This document shows, piece by piece, positions 62,485-64,000 of a stretch of DNA of 64,000 bases (position 1 is its first letter; every line of letters begins with the position of its first letter). A program made the translations under genes and the position numbers. The notes beneath the pieces are model-generated. The model ran no database searches. It was not told the origin of the DNA and saw only the letters and a list, made by a program, of their open reading frames with translations. Where the stretch lies: the NCBI RefSeq assembly GCF_000716605.1, contig NZ_JNXE01000004.1:310001-374000 (forward strand), read 5' to 3'. The stretch comes from Streptomyces sp. NRRL F-525. GTDB taxonomy: Bacteria; Actinomycetota; Actinomycetes; Streptomycetales; Streptomycetaceae.

Positions 62485-64000
62485 TCACTTCTTGAGCCAG
62501 CCGACCTTCGTGTAGTCGACGTCGGCGAGGCCGCTCGCGCCGTAGTTGGCGAGGGTCGAGCGGACCGCGAGGACCTGGGGTCGCTGGTAGACCGGGATGG
62601 AGTGGCCCAGTGCCCAGATCTTGGCGTCGGCCTCGTTGTAGAGCTTGTTCGCCTCGGTGGTGTCCGTTGTCTCGGTGGCCTTCTTGAGCAGGGCGTCGAT
62701 CTCGGGGGAGCCGACCGAACCGTAGTTCTGGTAGAGGTTCCCGCCGGACGGCTCGCGGTAGATCGGGTACGCCTGGGAGCGGAAGATCTGGTCGACCCAA
62801 CGGAAGCTCGTCAGATCGAAGTTGCCGATCGTGACGTACTTGGAGAAGTAGTCGTTCGACGGCACCTTCACGATGTTCAGCTTGATCCCGGCCTGCGCCA
62901 ACTGCGCCTGCACCAGCTCGGACTGGTCCACCTGCGCGGAGGTGGAGCCCGCGCTGAGCGTGTAGCCGAGCGTGAGCTGCTTGCCGGCCTTGACCCGCTT
63001 TCCGCCCTGGAGCTTCCAGCCCGCCGCGTCCAGCAGCTCGCCCGCCTTCTTCAGGTCGTAGGTGCCGTACGTACCGGAGTTGTCCTGGTAGCCGGCCTGG
63101 TTGGGCATGAAGAAGTGGCTGCCGTACGGCTTCAGTTGGACAGGGAGGTCCTTGCCGAAGGCGGCGGCGATGGACGTGCGGTCGATGGCGTGCTGGAGGG
63201 CCTGGCGGACGCGGACGTCCTTGAGCGGGCCGCGTGCGCCGTTGAACTCGATGTGCACCTCGTCCCAGCGGGCGCCGACGCGGATGTCGGTGCCGGCCGC
63301 CTTGTACAGCCGCTTGTAGTCCTCGGGCAGGAGCGCGCTCGCGTAGTCGATCTCCTTGTTGAGGTAGGCGTCCGTCCAGGCGGAGTAGTCCAGGGCGCGG
63401 AAGACGATCGAGTCCAACTTGGGCTTCGTTCCCCACCAGTTGGGGTCCGGGACCGCCGTGACGGTCTGGGCCGTCTTGTCGTACGAGGAGATCTTGAAGG
63501 CGTTCGCGGTGATCGGGATCCGTTGCGTCCAGCCCTTGTTGAACTTGTCCGGGGTGTCGATCCCGGATGCCGGCAGCAGCGGGTTGAACAGGTGCTTCCA
63601 GTCGGCGTACGGCGTCGAGAAGGTGACCTTGACCTGGTGGGCGTCGGCGCCCTGTTCGACCTGGCTGATCTGTTCATAGCCGGAGGTGTCGGCGGCCTCG
63701 TAGGCCTTGTCGGTGCCGTTGTTCGCCTTCCAGAGGGCCTCGAAGTCCCGCCAGCCGACGGGCTTTCCGTCGGACCACTTCGCCTTGGGGTTCAGCTTGT
63801 AGACGACCGTCTGCGGGCTGGCCGAGGTCACCGAGGCGGAGAGCAGGAAGTCCGTGTCGGGGTGGGACTCGCCCTGGGCGTCGGCCCAGAACAGCCGGGG
63901 CTCCACGAGTTCGTTGATGTCCGTCGCGTCGCCCTGGTTGCCGTTGGCGGTGTAGCGGTTGTAGTCCGCGATCCACTGCGAGATCGCCAGCTTGAGGGTG
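62485..64000 (-). CDS. ABC substrate-binding protein, N-terminus beyond the window
   Basis: An SBP_bac_5 family protein of at least 505 residues; its start is outside the window. The visible part begins TLKLAISQWIADYNRYTANG and ends with DYTKVGWLKK. The pattern YANWKHLFNPLLPASGID-like and PNQAGYQDNSGTYG segments are typical of dipeptide-type binding proteins. It is probably the first gene of a third peptide-type importer. Whether a leader peptide precedes it cannot be seen. Confidence 0.88.
   Translation of the reverse strand, partial: TLKLAISQWIADYNRYTANGNQGDATDINELVEPRLFWADAQGESHPDTDFLLSASVTSASPQTVVYKLNPKAKWSDGKPVGWRDFEALWKANNGTDKAYEAADTSGYEQISQVEQGADAHQVKVTFSTPYADWKHLFNPLLPASGIDTPDKFNKGWTQRIPITANAFKISSYDKTAQTVTAVPDPNWWGTKPKLDSIVFRALDYSAWTDAYLNKEIDYASALLPEDYKRLYKAAGTDIRVGARWDEVHIEFNGARGPLKDVRVRQALQHAIDRTSIAAAFGKDLPVQLKPYGSHFFMPNQAGYQDNSGTYGTYDLKKAGELLDAAGWKLQGGKRVKAGKQLTLGYTLSAGSTSAQVDQSELVQAQLAQAGIKLNIVKVPSNDYFSKYVTIGNFDLTSFRWVDQIFRSQAYPIYREPSGGNLYQNYGSVGSPEIDALLKKATETTDTTEANKLYNEADAKIWALGHSIPVYQRPQVLAVRSTLANYGASGLADVDYTKVGWLKK

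Overview
The window is very GC-rich, has Streptomyces-style codon use and GTG/TTG starts, and carries actinobacterial families throughout (ECF sigma factor, FUSC protein, RsbW-like ATPase, LAL-type LuxR fragment). It is most likely chromosomal accessory DNA from a Streptomyces or close relative. No rRNA, tRNA, CRISPR array or prophage was seen.

Layout. 0.2-7.7 kb is a catabolic cluster: two paralogous cupins, a three-component Rieske oxygenase (oxygenase, ferredoxin, reductase), a ketosteroid-dehydrogenase-like flavoprotein, a VOC protein, a DUF86 protein and a MarR regulator. 7.7-23.4 kb is a sulfur block: metY-metX with its own Cys leader peptide, then a long minus-strand operon of leader peptide, peptide-type ABC importer, flavin monooxygenases, hydrolase and FMN reductase, followed by a DsbA-like protein and an Rrf2 regulator. 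23.5-34.0 kb is mixed: cupin, TOPRIM protein, methyltransferase, nitronate monooxygenase, ankyrin protein, sigma-factor operon, FUSC protein and signalling ATPases. 34.0-40.9 kb is a second sulfur-type block: a leader peptide plus luciferase-like monooxygenase on one strand, and a leader peptide plus complete ABC importer on the other. 41.3-51.9 kb holds a MerR-controlled quinone reductase, a TauD-like enzyme with an altered iron site, an MFS exporter, gene remnants, an amidohydrolase, two SDRs, a LysR regulator and a MarR/EamA pair. 52.0-55.8 kb is a thiM, DszA-type monooxygenase, rhodanese and GntR operon. 55.8-59.8 kb is a LysR regulator divergent from a family 2A encapsulin shell and its cysteine desulfurase cargo. 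59.8-62.4 kb is a TetR/quinone-reductase pair beside a decayed IS5-type element with flanking inverted repeats. The window ends inside another ABC substrate-binding protein.

Sulfur is the unifying theme. Importers and flavin monooxygenases would bring in organosulfur compounds and release their sulfur; MetY/MetX would assimilate it; the rhodanese and the encapsulated desulfurase would move sulfane sulfur. Four tiny ORFs with the shared ending (R/C)x(H/V/C)(V/I)D(L/Y)xR followed by Cys, and a fifth divergent one, sit upstream of these operons. They look like cysteine-sensing leader peptides. At least two appear to be translated from leaderless mRNAs, because TTGACA promoters lie 30-31 nt before the start codon. 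This dispersed leader-peptide regulon and the encapsulin system are the main points of interest.
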